Under the pieces are notes generated by a model. It searched no databases and was not told the DNA's origin. It was given only the letters and a program-made list of their open reading frames with translations. Positions 23,901 to 33,112 of a stretch of 64,000 nt of DNA are shown piece after piece. Positions within the stretch are counted from its first letter, which is position 1. Each line of letters opens with the position of its first letter. The stretch is from Mikania micrantha (lineage: Eukaryota > Streptophyta > Magnoliopsida > Asterales > Asteraceae). Made by a program: the position numbers and the translations under genes. The stretch is from positions 10,540,001 through 10,604,000 of the forward strand of contig CM018686.1 of assembly GCA_009363875.1 (NCBI GenBank), given 5' to 3'.

Positions 23901-24098
23901 AGTGCCGACATTGATCAGCTCAACATTCGTCCAGAATTGATGAATGGATTCAACATGGATTGTTGGATTGATAAGAAACGCTGTTTGGAATTGGGATGCA
24001 TTCATAAGATCAACAGCTTCATCAAATTTGGACCAGAAAGATGATTTGGTGAGATATGCGACTGAGTTATGACGAGGTTTAAGGTTCATTGTCGCCAT
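20931..24098 (-). CDS. Element D third ORF (SIRE env-position protein, function unknown)
   Basis: An uninterrupted ORF of 1055 codons lies downstream of pol on the same strand. The N terminus (about residues 1-220) looks like a compact globular domain (KSSFWSKFDEAVDLMNASQF, IHQFWTNV, ISPAELRDVLQLDD) of a type I recall from plant transposon ORFs. The middle is rich in Pro, Ser, Thr and Gln. A heptad-like stretch (LKQNKLLEAEVCRLNELL) sits near residue 500, a hydrophobic run (ALVAAFITVLPLITPLL) near 585, and highly acidic Glu/Val runs near 670-700. The C-terminal third is basic and probably folded. The position matches the env-like ORF of SIRE elements, but I see no signal peptide and only one doubtful membrane segment. 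A fusogenic role is unsupported. Confidence 0.85.
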   Translation of the reverse strand: MATMNLKPRHNSVAYLTKSSFWSKFDEAVDLMNASQFQTAFLINPTIHVESIHQFWTNVELINVGTGVISLRSTVNGHNVHISPAELRDVLQLDDANLVTQFPKNLTDLCFTSHEYQGDLSDSTLYKKNFNDPERLIFHMINICLAPKSSSWDQMSSRWQQVLYSILESQKLNFSQILFSELTEHAAKPVSTRWLLYPRFIMAIIEKQLKQAGLVGQGISAPAVLLEVYSRHNTNITLKEAARKLKPKHREPTVSTSKSKSKVPTKSHTKKPKKAAQGNESPESAHASPRHDMATGSSQPVVHQTPPADTAQDSSQQELGATIEGVDTHLEPLSFEKVSIEQHHSPRVHSASQPITTETTQQSPTFVIEQILDQLNTPIPTQTPITTGINSNIEGEDQSVSDNPQDFDYNIRSPSVDREILISDRAATSSPPSFGVIDSSNISKTLPEATTDEGFISEVGSPQYQEQGAPENVEPHSTQVNPDIFRRSDDLAKANDDQRTLSDVLKQNKLLEAEVCRLNELLTKMSKDKSPSALSNPQMAPSNFEGPPNTSTTTQLPHRPPASGSGTNPLGSSPPEALVAAFITVLPLITPLLKNIITQALDERLPSQTQIQNMIIDAVAAKLSTLQTPSSPAAKKGESVKDSGAAHKRSRNEEEEGASEKYPVIQVTFKRQKKTKFVDVAINVEEETEKEVEVEVEKETEEEVTTFVSEMKSASQEVETEEDQAKEGQDHMVGVEKEKEPDVTDVQKQQVDPSTKSAQLIDDDAPPKKRRFLRIQEEEETDEEDRLPISTVMKTKVHKPESSKTDSELVVQKKVVKLPANYVPEKPLMFGQNPKISPESQRLAIKVKLEEEEIQKKHDENILRLVDKEYPQTSTIIAMKKEAQRLYALRFTYQYRKEKIRMWPDPRMIDRIHRRDAPAAYARRIKKVISADIMLGSVLDPWEIIGDFKSVYNSGLKAPKFLENKMIKKGLVYRKLEGVKQNELPLFLEGKHPDEFVYREITRVELHDGTTARYLSEYYGPESFFEGEPERLTPEEKVILLEAYVRESFRLIYDQ

Positions 24099-24651
24099 GG
24101 AAGCAGAGACTTGAGAGGGAAGATAGGTTTTTGAAAAAGATTGAAAGTTCTGATGAAGTGGTAATGAAACAACTGAAGAGAGTTTGGATTAAATAGATAT
24201 TGGAATTTGTGCTTCAGATGTTACAAAGAGAAAACAGCAGTGGTTGAAACATCTGAAGAGTAAATTTACTCATCAGGTGTTGTCGATATTGGGTGTTCAT
24301 CAGCTGTTTTCATCAGTTACTCATCAGACTTTATGAAACATCCGATTTTCTCATCAGATGTTGTGAAAAATTTGTCATCAGAACTTGTGAACAAAAGTTG
24401 TTCATCAGACTTTGTGAAATATTTTTGACCTTCAGTACTTTGTCAACCAAAACCCATCAGTACTTTTAACTGACAATATTGGTAAAGGTCAGATGTTTCC
24501 TTGAATCAGTACTTCTGATACTTATCAGTATTTACTGAAAATATCAGGAGTTGCAAGGTGATACAAAAATTTGAGTTTTGATAAAGTGAATATTTTTGTA
24601 TTTTTGAAAATTTTATCTGGTGGATGGAATTTTATTAGTGTGAAAACCAAT
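24099..24651 (-). repeat. Spacer with CATCAG motif array between pol and ORF3
   Basis: The 550-bp spacer contains about ten copies of a degenerate CATCAGA(T/C)NTTGTGAAA motif and a 14-bp palindrome GAGTAAATTTACTC near 24258. Related motifs occur in the LTR. It may hold cis elements for ORF3 expression; that is inference. Confidence 0.5.
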
Positions 24652-27600
24652 TTATTCAAGTTGCAGCATACCAAGCCTTAGAACTAAATTTTGAAAAGTT
24701 GAAGTGTCTAAAGGCTTAGTAAAGATATCTGCAAGTTCATTAGCACTAGGAACAAACTTTGGATCAATCAGACCCTTTTCAAAACAATCCCTTATAAAAT
24801 GATGTCTGATTTCAATGTGTTTGGTCCTAGAGTGCTGAACTGGATTCTTGACAATACAAAGAGCTGAGGCACTATCCATTAACAATGGTGTCTTAGACTC
24901 TTTGATGCCATAATCTAAAAGTTGGGTCTGAAGCCAGAGAATTTGGGAAGTGCAGCTTGCAGCAGCAATGTACTCGGCTTCAGCTGTGGAGGTAGCCACA
25001 GATGTTTGTTTCTTACTCTGCCAAGAAACCAAACAGTTTCCTAGAAACTGACAACCACCAGAAGTTGATTTTCTGGTAAGTTTGCATCCTGCATAGTCAC
25101 TATCAGAGAAAGCAACAAGCTTGCAGGAATGCCCAGTGGAATACCAAATTCCCAGTGATTGAGTGCCCTGCAAGTATCTAAAAATTCTTTTTAAAGCAAT
25201 TAAGTGAGATTCTTTAGGTGCAGCCTGAAATCTAGCACAAACACATGTAGCAAATATAATGTCTGGTCTAGATGCTGTGAGATACATCAAGGAACCAATC
25301 ATACATCTATAAAGTGTTTCATCAACTGATTTACCTTTCAAATCTGCATCAAGTTGTGTGGTGCTGCTCATGGGGTTAGAACATTGTTTACAGTTTTGCA
25401 AATCAAATTTCTTTAACAACTCTTTTGTGTATTTGGATTGATGAATGAAAATGCCATCAGGACTTTGTTTGATTTGAAGACCCAAGAAAAATTGTAATTC
25501 CCCCATGGCACTCATTTCAAAATTCTTGGTCATTAACTCAGTAAAATCAGCACACAACTTTGGATCAGATGAAGCAAAAATTATGTCATCAACATAAATT
25601 TGAACAAGGAGCTTATGCTGTCCTACTTTCTGTATGAACAAAGTTTTATCTATGGAGCCTCTAGTGAAATTATTTTGAAGAAGAAAAGTGGATAGAGTGT
25701 CATACCAGGCTCTAGGTGCTTGTTTCAGCCCATAAAGAGCTTTATCAAGCTTGTACACCCAATCAGGATGTTTATTGTCCTCAAAACCTGGTGGTTGACA
25801 CACATACACTTCCTCTTTTATTTTACCATATAAAAAAGCACTTTTGACATCCATTTGAAAAACTTTTAGTTTGTGTAAGGCAGCATATGCTAAAAACAAT
25901 CTAATTGCTTCCAGTCTGGCTACAGGGGCAAAAGTTTCATCATAATCAATACCTTCTTCCTGAGAGAACCCCTGTACAACCAGTCTGGCCTTGTTCTTAA
26001 TTATTTGACCATTTTCATCAGTTTTATTCCTAAACACCCATTTAGTGCCTATTGCACACTTACCTTGGGGTAAAGGAACCAGCTCCCAGACTTGTTGTTT
26101 CTTGAACTGCAACAGCTCCAACTGCATAGCCTCCACCCATCCATTGTCTCTGAGTGCTGTGTGATAGTTCTTTGGCTCTTGCTGACTGACAAATAAGGCA
26201 TAGAGACAAAAATTTGACAATTGACTTCTTGTTGAAACACCAGTAGAAATGTCACCCAGATTTTGAGATAATGGATGATCCTTCAGTTCTTGATATGGAA
26301 TAAGATCAGTGCAAGTGTTTGCTGGAGGTCCAGTTGCTGCAGAAGTTGATGAAGATCCAGGGAACAGTTCAGCAGGAATTTCAAATGATGTAGAAGATTC
26401 CAGAATTTCATCAGCATTTGTATTAGGAGGAACCACTGGAGCAGGTGGAGCATCAGGTTTAGCAGACCTTGGCAGAGAATCACTAAACCTGAACAGGTGA
26501 GTACTAACATCATCATCATCATCAGTACTACCTTGTGAGTTTCCCATAGCAGCTGTTGATGCATTATCTGCCAGAATAACAGACTCAGCTGAAGGTTGAT
26601 ATGGAACATATTGCAATATATCCAAATCAAACATCTCTACAGGGTTTTGTGGGATGGGATCTTTTGGTGATTCATTGAATTTTACATGGAGAGTTTCTTC
26701 AACAATCTTGGTTCTGCAATTAAACACTCTGTAAGCTTTGCAAGTTGAAGAATATCCCACAAAATATCCTGCATCCACTTTGGAGTCAAACTTTTTAAGT
26801 GGATCTTTGGTATTGAGGATATAGCAAGGACAACCAAAAGCTCTGAAGAAGGAAATCAAAGGGGTCAAAGTATGAAGCACTTCATAAGGTGTTTTCAACC
26901 ATCTTTGATTCACCAAAACTCTGTTTTGCACATAACAAGCAGTATTGACAGCTTCTGCCCAGAAAGTCAATGGCAAGCCGGAATCAGCAAGCATTGTTCT
27001 GGCAGCTTCAATTAAAGTTCTATTTTTTCTTTCAACTACTCCATTCTGTTCAGGAGTTCTAGGGATGCTGTACTGCCTCTTGATTCCCTTTGACAGATAA
27101 AACTCATCTAGAATGATGATGTTCCTGACACACTTGACAGGAAGAGAATATTGTTTCTCAACATACAACAGAAAGTTTATAATGGACTTGGCAACCTCAT
27201 CTTTTGAGTGCAAGAAGAAGGTCCAGACAAACCTTGAGTAATCATCAACAATTACTAAGCAATACTTCTTCTTTGCCATACTCATGACCTTCACTGGCCC
27301 AAACAAATCCATGTGCAACATTTGCAAACAACCAGTGGATTTGGGATCACCAATTGGAGGAAAAGAAACTTTGTGTTGCTTCCCTTTCAAGCAAGCAGTG
27401 CAATTCTCATCACAGCTAAAATCCTTCATTGGAAGACCTCTAACCAACCCATGTTTCACCAGTTGATTCATGTTTTTGAGATTCACATGACCTAATCTTC
27501 TATGCCACAGATTTGATTCCTTGAAAGAAGCCTTAGAGAATAAACAAGGATGACCTTTAACAGAGATTTTCTTTGACAAATCAAAGGCATAAACCTTTCC

Positions 27601-27966
27601 CACTCTGTTAGCCTTAAGGAGAGTATACTCATCTAAGACTTTGCCAATCAGAGGCAACACTTCAGAAGACAATATCCTACAGTCTTGCTTGGTGAAAAGA
27701 GAAATATAACCCTTATCACACATCTGACTGACACTCAGAAGATTATACTTAAGATTCTCTACATGATTCACATCATCAAACCTTATCTCACCATTTGTCA
27801 CATAACCTTTCCCTATAATATAACCCTTAGCGTCATTTCCAAAAGACACAAATCCCTTCCTTCCTATAAAATAGTCATTAAGAAGAGATCTGCTCCCAGT
27901 CATATGCATGGATCCTCCACTGTCAACATACCAGATGCTATTTTGGCATGCTGAAGGACCCTGCAT
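24652..27966 (-). CDS. Element D pol: protease, integrase, RT, RNase H
   Basis: The ORF of 1104 codons starts near the protease site (WYVDSGGSMHMTG, where Cys is usual after DSG). Integrase follows with the zinc region LWHRRLGHVNLKNM...CTACLKGKQH and LHMDLFGPV with the first catalytic Asp. The second Asp block is absent: VKCVR runs directly into NIIILDEFY, so about eight residues are missing in frame. The Glu region PEQNGVVERKNRTL is present. RT has WVFRNKTDENG, QMDVKSAFLYG and the catalytic YVDDIIFAS. RNase H ends with STAEAEYIAAA and SRTKHIEIRHHFIRD. RT and RNase H look intact; integrase should be inactive. Confidence 0.93.
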   Translation of the reverse strand: MQGPSACQNSIWYVDSGGSMHMTGSRSLLNDYFIGRKGFVSFGNDAKGYIIGKGYVTNGEIRFDDVNHVENLKYNLLSVSQMCDKGYISLFTKQDCRILSSEVLPLIGKVLDEYTLLKANRVGKVYAFDLSKKISVKGHPCLFSKASFKESNLWHRRLGHVNLKNMNQLVKHGLVRGLPMKDFSCDENCTACLKGKQHKVSFPPIGDPKSTGCLQMLHMDLFGPVKVMSMAKKKYCLVIVDDYSRFVWTFFLHSKDEVAKSIINFLLYVEKQYSLPVKCVRNIIILDEFYLSKGIKRQYSIPRTPEQNGVVERKNRTLIEAARTMLADSGLPLTFWAEAVNTACYVQNRVLVNQRWLKTPYEVLHTLTPLISFFRAFGCPCYILNTKDPLKKFDSKVDAGYFVGYSSTCKAYRVFNCRTKIVEETLHVKFNESPKDPIPQNPVEMFDLDILQYVPYQPSAESVILADNASTAAMGNSQGSTDDDDDVSTHLFRFSDSLPRSAKPDAPPAPVVPPNTNADEILESSTSFEIPAELFPGSSSTSAATGPPANTCTDLIPYQELKDHPLSQNLGDISTGVSTRSQLSNFCLYALFVSQQEPKNYHTALRDNGWVEAMQLELLQFKKQQVWELVPLPQGKCAIGTKWVFRNKTDENGQIIKNKARLVVQGFSQEEGIDYDETFAPVARLEAIRLFLAYAALHKLKVFQMDVKSAFLYGKIKEEVYVCQPPGFEDNKHPDWVYKLDKALYGLKQAPRAWYDTLSTFLLQNNFTRGSIDKTLFIQKVGQHKLLVQIYVDDIIFASSDPKLCADFTELMTKNFEMSAMGELQFFLGLQIKQSPDGIFIHQSKYTKELLKKFDLQNCKQCSNPMSSTTQLDADLKGKSVDETLYRCMIGSLMYLTASRPDIIFATCVCARFQAAPKESHLIALKRIFRYLQGTQSLGIWYSTGHSCKLVAFSDSDYAGCKLTRKSTSGGCQFLGNCLVSWQSKKQTSVATSTAEAEYIAAASCTSQILWLQTQLLDYGIKESKTPLLMDSASALCIVKNPVQHSRTKHIEIRHHFIRDCFEKGLIDPKFVPSANELADIFTKPLDTSTFQNLVLRLGMLQLE

Positions 27967-27978
27967 ACATCAACACAC

Positions 27979-28233
27979 TCAGTTAGACTTTGGGACCCAA
28001 ACCAGTTTGGTTTTGGGTCTGTTAACACATGAAGAAACAGAATTAACATTTGCAGTTGAAGCAACACTTGAATCATTCTTATCAGAAGAGTTAGCCTTGA
28101 CTTTTGATTTTGCTTTCTTCTTCTGAAATGAAGCAACAGATGCCTCTGCTAGATTAACTCTTCCTAGCAGTTGTTGCATCATTAAAATCAGTTGATTATG
28201 GTTGTGAGTCAAGATTTTGATTTCATTAGACAC
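27979..28233 (-). CDS. Element D gag-pol junction segment
   Basis: It is in the same frame as pol but separated from it by two TGA codons at about 27970-27981. It encodes LILMMQQLLGRVNLAEA, a Lys/Ser-rich run and TKLVWVPKSN. It is offset by one frame from gag, which ends at 28263. Synthesis of Gag-Pol would need frameshifting or readthrough, or these are early lesions. Confidence 0.6.
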   Translation of the reverse strand: MSNEIKILTHNHNQLILMMQQLLGRVNLAEASVASFQKKKAKSKVKANSSDKNDSSVASTANVNSVSSCVNRPKTKLVWVPKSN

Positions 28234-28262
28234 AACAGGACCTGACTTTTGATTTTTATGTT

Positions 28263-31007
28263 TTATTTAGTTTCTTTAATTAATGAAGAATCTTTCAAGT
28301 GTTGTTTCTTTGAATCTGGAACAACCCCTTTACCTTTCTTGGATTTATTTGATTCATTTCCTTGTGAGGTTTTTCCAGATTTTGAAACTACTGATGATTC
28401 TAGTACAAACTTGGAACTAAATTCATTTTTCATTTTAATTATGTTCTTGTTTTTGTGCTTAATTTTATTAAATTTAGATCCTCTTCTGTACCAGCATTCA
28501 TCAGAAGAATGATTAAACAACCTGCAAATTTCACAAGGCACCCTCTTGTGCTTCTCCTTGTGAGTATCTACAAGTACTGAAGACTTAGATACTGAATTTT
28601 TGTTCTTCAGAACATTTGGGGCTTCAGTATTTGTAGACATTTTGACAACAACTGATGTGTTGACAACCTCTGAAGAGTTATTCTTCAGCACTTGTCTATC
28701 AACACAATTTTCATCAGCAGTTGTAACATTACCAGCTTTTTCTATAACTGCTGATGAGACACTCTGGCTTATCAGAAGCCGAGCATCTTTCTCTCCAGTG
28801 CCATGCCCATCTGACTCAATCAGTTTTAAATTTAATTCATTGGAAACTTTTTCATCAGGATTAATTTCAATTAAAACACTATCTTGACATGTGTCACCCT
28901 GAATGACATTTGTACATCCAATAGAGTAAGAATATGTCTCAATATCCACAGTTTCAGACTCAGATTTGCATGCACTTAACTCACTTTCAGAGGATTCTTC
29001 AGCATCAGACTTTTCTGAAGATTTGGTGGATTGGTATACACTGTCCCCTTCAGACTCACAGTCAAGATTTTTTGGTGTATAATCAGCTGGAGGGGCAGTA
29101 TGATTGTATCCAATACCAAACTTCACATTTGATGCTGTTTGTTTGTTTAATAACATCTCAAACCCCTTGCAAGACTCAACCCATTTTTCACACTCTACTT
29201 GGGTTGTTGCAAGTGTTTGTTTCAGATCATTGTGTTTTACAAGCATGACTTCCACCCTAGCCTTTTCATCAGACAATTGACACTTGAGTTTATAAATTTC
29301 AGACTCTTTTTCATTCAAAACTTTCTCAAATTTAGTTTTATTCTTAGTCACAGCCTTTTCTAAATCCAACTTCTCATTGATTAATTCAACATTTATTTCT
29401 CTAATGGAAGCAAATGCTGAAATACATGATTCTGAACACAACTTAGCTTTCGATTCAGATGATACCTGTGATGTTGAAGAAGTTGGACCTGAGGTGTCAG
29501 TTGAATCTATAGCCATCAAAGCAAGATTCCCAAATGGATTGTCTCCACCATGTGGACCAGCTTCAGAGTACAGCTGCATATTGAAATCAGATAAGTCATC
29601 AGGTAAACTACTCCAATCAGCTACTCCAGGGGTGAAGAAGCTCTGATGTTGTTGTTGTTGAGGCGGTTGATTTGTTTGAGATTTGCTGGGGTCAGGAAGA
29701 GCAGGTGATTGAGAAGGTATTAGTGCTGGAGTGTGAGTGGATTGTGGCATATAGAAGCAAGGATATGGATAAGGCATAGGACTTTGTGGTACAAAATGAG
29801 CTGGATAAAATTGTTGTTGACCAGATCCAGAAGATTGTTGTCCTTTGTTTTGTGGGTTATTGCTAGGAAAGGTCACAAAAGGTGCAGAAGAACTAGGTCC
29901 AGTGGATTTGCACTCTCTAGCAAAATGACCAAGCCTGTGACATTTGTGGCATCTCAACTTCCCTTTGTCAAAACCAACTTTGGTTTTTCCAGATAATCCG
30001 GGAAATTTTCTTCCAGTTCTTTTGTAGAATTTTTGAGATCTAATGTTGATTAATGCCATCTGACTTAATATATCCATCTCCTCCAGATCATCATCTGGAA
30101 TTCCCTTCAAATCATCCATCACAAAACACAGATTATCACCATATATACCTGCATTACCATCAACTCCCACAAAAGCATGTTCAGCACTATTAGTAGAAAA
30201 GTCAATATGTTCATCATAAGAACATTCAGACCCAGTATATTCTGACTCTTGACCTATCAATGCAGTATTGCCGGGAATGAAATCATCAGTGAGTTTGCCA
30301 GATGAAGACAGTTTTCTCTTCTGTTCTACCTCTCTCTCAAAAGTTAAGAGTTTCCCATGGAGTTGGGTGAGAGATAGATTCTCTAGATTTGCATTAGAGC
30401 GTAAGACAATAGTATAAGTGTCCCATCTCTCAGGCAGTGATCTGAGAAATCTGTTGTTCATCTGACTATTTGTATACTCCTGCTTAACCATTTTCAATTC
30501 AGAAATCAAACATGAAAATCGCTCAAATTGTTGGGTCAATGACTCACCCTTTCTATGAGAAAAAGTCTCATACTGTTGAGCAAGGATTTCTCTAGTATTT
30601 GCTAAAACCTCATCGGTTCCACCGAATTGTTCTTTCAGTGCAACCCAGAGATCATGAGCAGTATCATGATGCATCAAGCCTGAATAAATCTCATTCGGCA
30701 AAGCCATGGCTAGAATACCATGAGCTTTCGCATCAATTTCAAACAATTTGATATCCTCATCTGAATACATATCCGATGGTTTCGGAATCATGATTTTAGT
30801 TTCAGGATCAGTGATCATGGGTTTATACGGACCATGCACTACAGATTTCCAACATCCTGCACTGTTAATTGACAGGTGATGTAGCATTCTACGTTGCCAA
30901 ATGTTGTACTCACTCCGAACCAGCATCGGAGGCTTGGTTGCGGAGCCTGTGTTGTGCGGATCATTGTTTGGAGTTGTCATGATCTCAGATTCAATCAATA
31001 TCAACAA
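28263..31007 (-). CDS. Element D gag (copia UBN2 type, two zinc knuckles)
   Basis: It is an intact ORF of 914 codons. Residues about 20-240 are the copia gag domain (YNIWQRRMLHHLS, HDLWVALKEQFGG, RFLRSLPERWDTY). A first zinc knuckle CHKCHRLGHFAREC lies near residue 355. A Pro/Gln/Ser-rich linker follows. A coiled-coil-like Lys/Glu/Leu stretch spans about 520-600, and a second knuckle CEICRLFNHSSDEC lies near 825. The length is typical of SIRE elements, whose gag is much larger than in other copia lineages. It would assemble the cytoplasmic particle and bind element RNA. Confidence 0.92.
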   Translation of the reverse strand: MLILIESEIMTTPNNDPHNTGSATKPPMLVRSEYNIWQRRMLHHLSINSAGCWKSVVHGPYKPMITDPETKIMIPKPSDMYSDEDIKLFEIDAKAHGILAMALPNEIYSGLMHHDTAHDLWVALKEQFGGTDEVLANTREILAQQYETFSHRKGESLTQQFERFSCLISELKMVKQEYTNSQMNNRFLRSLPERWDTYTIVLRSNANLENLSLTQLHGKLLTFEREVEQKRKLSSSGKLTDDFIPGNTALIGQESEYTGSECSYDEHIDFSTNSAEHAFVGVDGNAGIYGDNLCFVMDDLKGIPDDDLEEMDILSQMALINIRSQKFYKRTGRKFPGLSGKTKVGFDKGKLRCHKCHRLGHFARECKSTGPSSSAPFVTFPSNNPQNKGQQSSGSGQQQFYPAHFVPQSPMPYPYPCFYMPQSTHTPALIPSQSPALPDPSKSQTNQPPQQQQHQSFFTPGVADWSSLPDDLSDFNMQLYSEAGPHGGDNPFGNLALMAIDSTDTSGPTSSTSQVSSESKAKLCSESCISAFASIREINVELINEKLDLEKAVTKNKTKFEKVLNEKESEIYKLKCQLSDEKARVEVMLVKHNDLKQTLATTQVECEKWVESCKGFEMLLNKQTASNVKFGIGYNHTAPPADYTPKNLDCESEGDSVYQSTKSSEKSDAEESSESELSACKSESETVDIETYSYSIGCTNVIQGDTCQDSVLIEINPDEKVSNELNLKLIESDGHGTGEKDARLLISQSVSSAVIEKAGNVTTADENCVDRQVLKNNSSEVVNTSVVVKMSTNTEAPNVLKNKNSVSKSSVLVDTHKEKHKRVPCEICRLFNHSSDECWYRRGSKFNKIKHKNKNIIKMKNEFSSKFVLESSVVSKSGKTSQGNESNKSKKGKGVVPDSKKQHLKDSSLIKETK

Positions 31008-31197
31008 AATTCAAATGAATTAACACAAACTTCAACCAATTGATTCAAAACAAATTGATATTGAAAAACAAATCAACAGAAGTTATCAGAAAACTTCAAA
31101 CTATAACAAGTTCTTACTAATCGGCTAATTCGATCAACCAGAGAACTGAATTGAGCAGTTTCAGAGATCAATTGTTTAATCGATCATTGATTAACCA

Positions 31198-31210
31198 GCT
31201 CTGATACCAA
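31198..31210 (-). other. Primer binding site of element D
   Basis: Minus-strand TTGGTATCAGAGC abuts the 5' LTR. It matches initiator methionine tRNA, as in elements A, B and C. Confidence 0.85.
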
Positions 31211-31211
31211 T

Positions 31212-31806
31212 TGTAGGATCAGTTGTTCTCATTTGATCAATATTAGGTTATAGCAGCGGAATTCAACGATGAATTAGCTCAAAATTAGCAAGAACAAAGT
31301 TAAACTAATAGAACAGTAAAGCACAAGTTGTTATAGAAAGAGAATTCTGCAAAAGGAATAATCTCATTCAATTCGCACTAACTTCGTTACAGATACAATA
31401 TGTCAACTGCCCTTATATAGAAACAGTGACATCTGATGATGTCACATGATGTTGACACCTAACAGACAAAAGATAACAACTGAAATAACCAAAACTACTG
31501 AGGATGTTTACAACTACTGAAGACAACCTCTTACAACTACTGAAGAACTAAAACTACTGAAATTAAACTTCAACATCTGATGAGTAAAATACTCATCAGA
31601 CTTTTACAAATATTGAAAGAAAACTACTGAAGACAAAAATTAACATCACAACATCTGAAGACTAACACTTCAGCTGTTGTGAATAACTTCAGATCTTGTA
31701 ACTCTTCAAAGTGAATATCAGCTGTTGTGTTCTTCTTCAGTTGTTGTGTGTATTGTGAGACTTAGAGGTTTTTCTGATCAGGCTCATTGGTTCTTTTAGT
31801 CCAACA
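31212..31806 (-). repeat. Element D 5' LTR
   Basis: It is 595 bp and differs from the other LTR at 31257 (C versus T) and 31432 (A versus G) only, by visual comparison. The promoter would fire toward lower coordinates. Confidence 0.95.
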
Positions 31807-31811
31807 AGGGC

Positions 31812-33103
31812 TCCACCCGTGAATGTTGAAACGAATAAGGTTCCACCTATGGCTGCTAGTGGAGCTGAACTAAATGAAGCAATGATAGCTCGAATTGTAA
31901 ATGAGCAACTGGTGGCAGTTATCCCAGGTATGTTGGCTCAATATCAGCAGAACATAGCTTCTAGTTCACGTGGAAGCCATATAGAGCGCAACATTACTGA
32001 CATAAACACAGAAACTTATACTACCACCAGTATGAATATAACAGTTTTAGATTCTCCACCACATGGATGTACATACAACTACTTTAAAACTTATAATCCT
32101 CCCGATTTTACTGGAAAGGAAGGAGTTGAGTGGTTGTTAAAATGGATCAAAGAGATGGGAACAAAACTTCAAATCAGCCAGTGTTTAGAAGAGCACAAAG
32201 TAACATATGCTACTTGTTCTCTTAAGGACTCGGCTTTGATATGGTGGAATACCCAAGTAAGATTATTGGGTACGGCCACTGTTGATGTAATGGGCTGGAA
32301 TGATTTCAAAACTCTGATTAGATCAGAGTACTGTCCCATCACTGAAATTCAAAAACTCCAGGAGGAATTCTGGAATCACTCGATGATCGGTGCTGATTGT
32401 CTTGCTTACACCGATCGTTTTCATGAACTCACTTGTTTACTTCCCGATATGTTTCCTACGGAAGTAGCTTTAATCGAGAAGTACATTAAAGGTTTGATTC
32501 CCCAGATCCGGGGAATGGTGACTGCTGCTGAACCTACAACCCTAAAACACACGATTCTTTTGACCACTAAGCTTACCAATGAGGCGATAAGGAGTGGTAC
32601 TTTGTCTTTGAAGCCTCAGACGGTTCATAGTCGTAGTGATATCGGTACCTCGAATGTGTCAAAAGGTACCAAACGGAAGTGGTTTGGCAAAACCAGGGCG
32701 AAGGCTCCGGCTGAGATCACCCAGAGCAAGCAATATTGTGAAAAACTATGGTGCTGCCATTCCTGAGAGGAAAGTTTATACTGGGCAGGCGCCCAAATGC
32801 AATAAGTGTCCACTCCATCACACGGGACCATGTCCTGTTTGTCTGAACTATAACCGAGTTGGACATTATGCTAAATATTGCAACTTTCCTGCTCAACCAC
32901 AAAATCAAGCACCACGACAAACCGTTCAAACCAACCGGTCATGCGACAAATCTGGAAGCCCTGACCATCTCATGCGAAACTGTCCGAACAATAACACCAA
33001 TCCAGGAACTGAAGCTAGGGGGAGAGCTTTTCAGATTGGTGCGACCGAGGCGAGACATGATGCAAATATTGTTACTGGTACGTTTCTTCTTAATAATCTA
33101 TAA
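31812..33103 (+). pseudogene. Element C gag, main part (frameshift)
   Basis: The frame from element C gag continues here. The capsid-like domain is at 32060-32570 (YFKTYNPPDFTGKEGVEWLL, DSALIWWNTQ, WNDFKTLIRSEYCP, EKYIKGLIPQIRGMV). Near 32720-32740 the reading frame shifts by one, and the zinc cluster (CNKCPLHHTGPCPVCLNYN, then VGHYAKYC) is in the second frame. A TAA at 33101-33103 ends this piece, just before the protease. Apart from these lesions the coding sequence is well kept, in line with the low LTR divergence. Confidence 0.85.
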
Positions 33104-33112
33104 GCATCAGTT

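Larger units (their letters stand above)
20112..31806 (-). mobile_element. Element D: Ty1/copia SIRE/Maximus-like retrotransposon
   Basis: It is the innermost and youngest insertion, 11,695 bp, flanked by a perfect TSD AGGGC (20107-20111, 31807-31811). LTRs of 595 bp (20112-20706, 31212-31806) differ at two positions. On the minus strand the order is LTR, primer binding site, a large gag, pol in the copia order (protease, integrase, RT, RNase H), a third ORF of 1055 codons, polypurine tract, LTR. The large two-knuckle gag and the ORF after pol are the SIRE (Sirevirus) layout. Confidence 0.95.
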
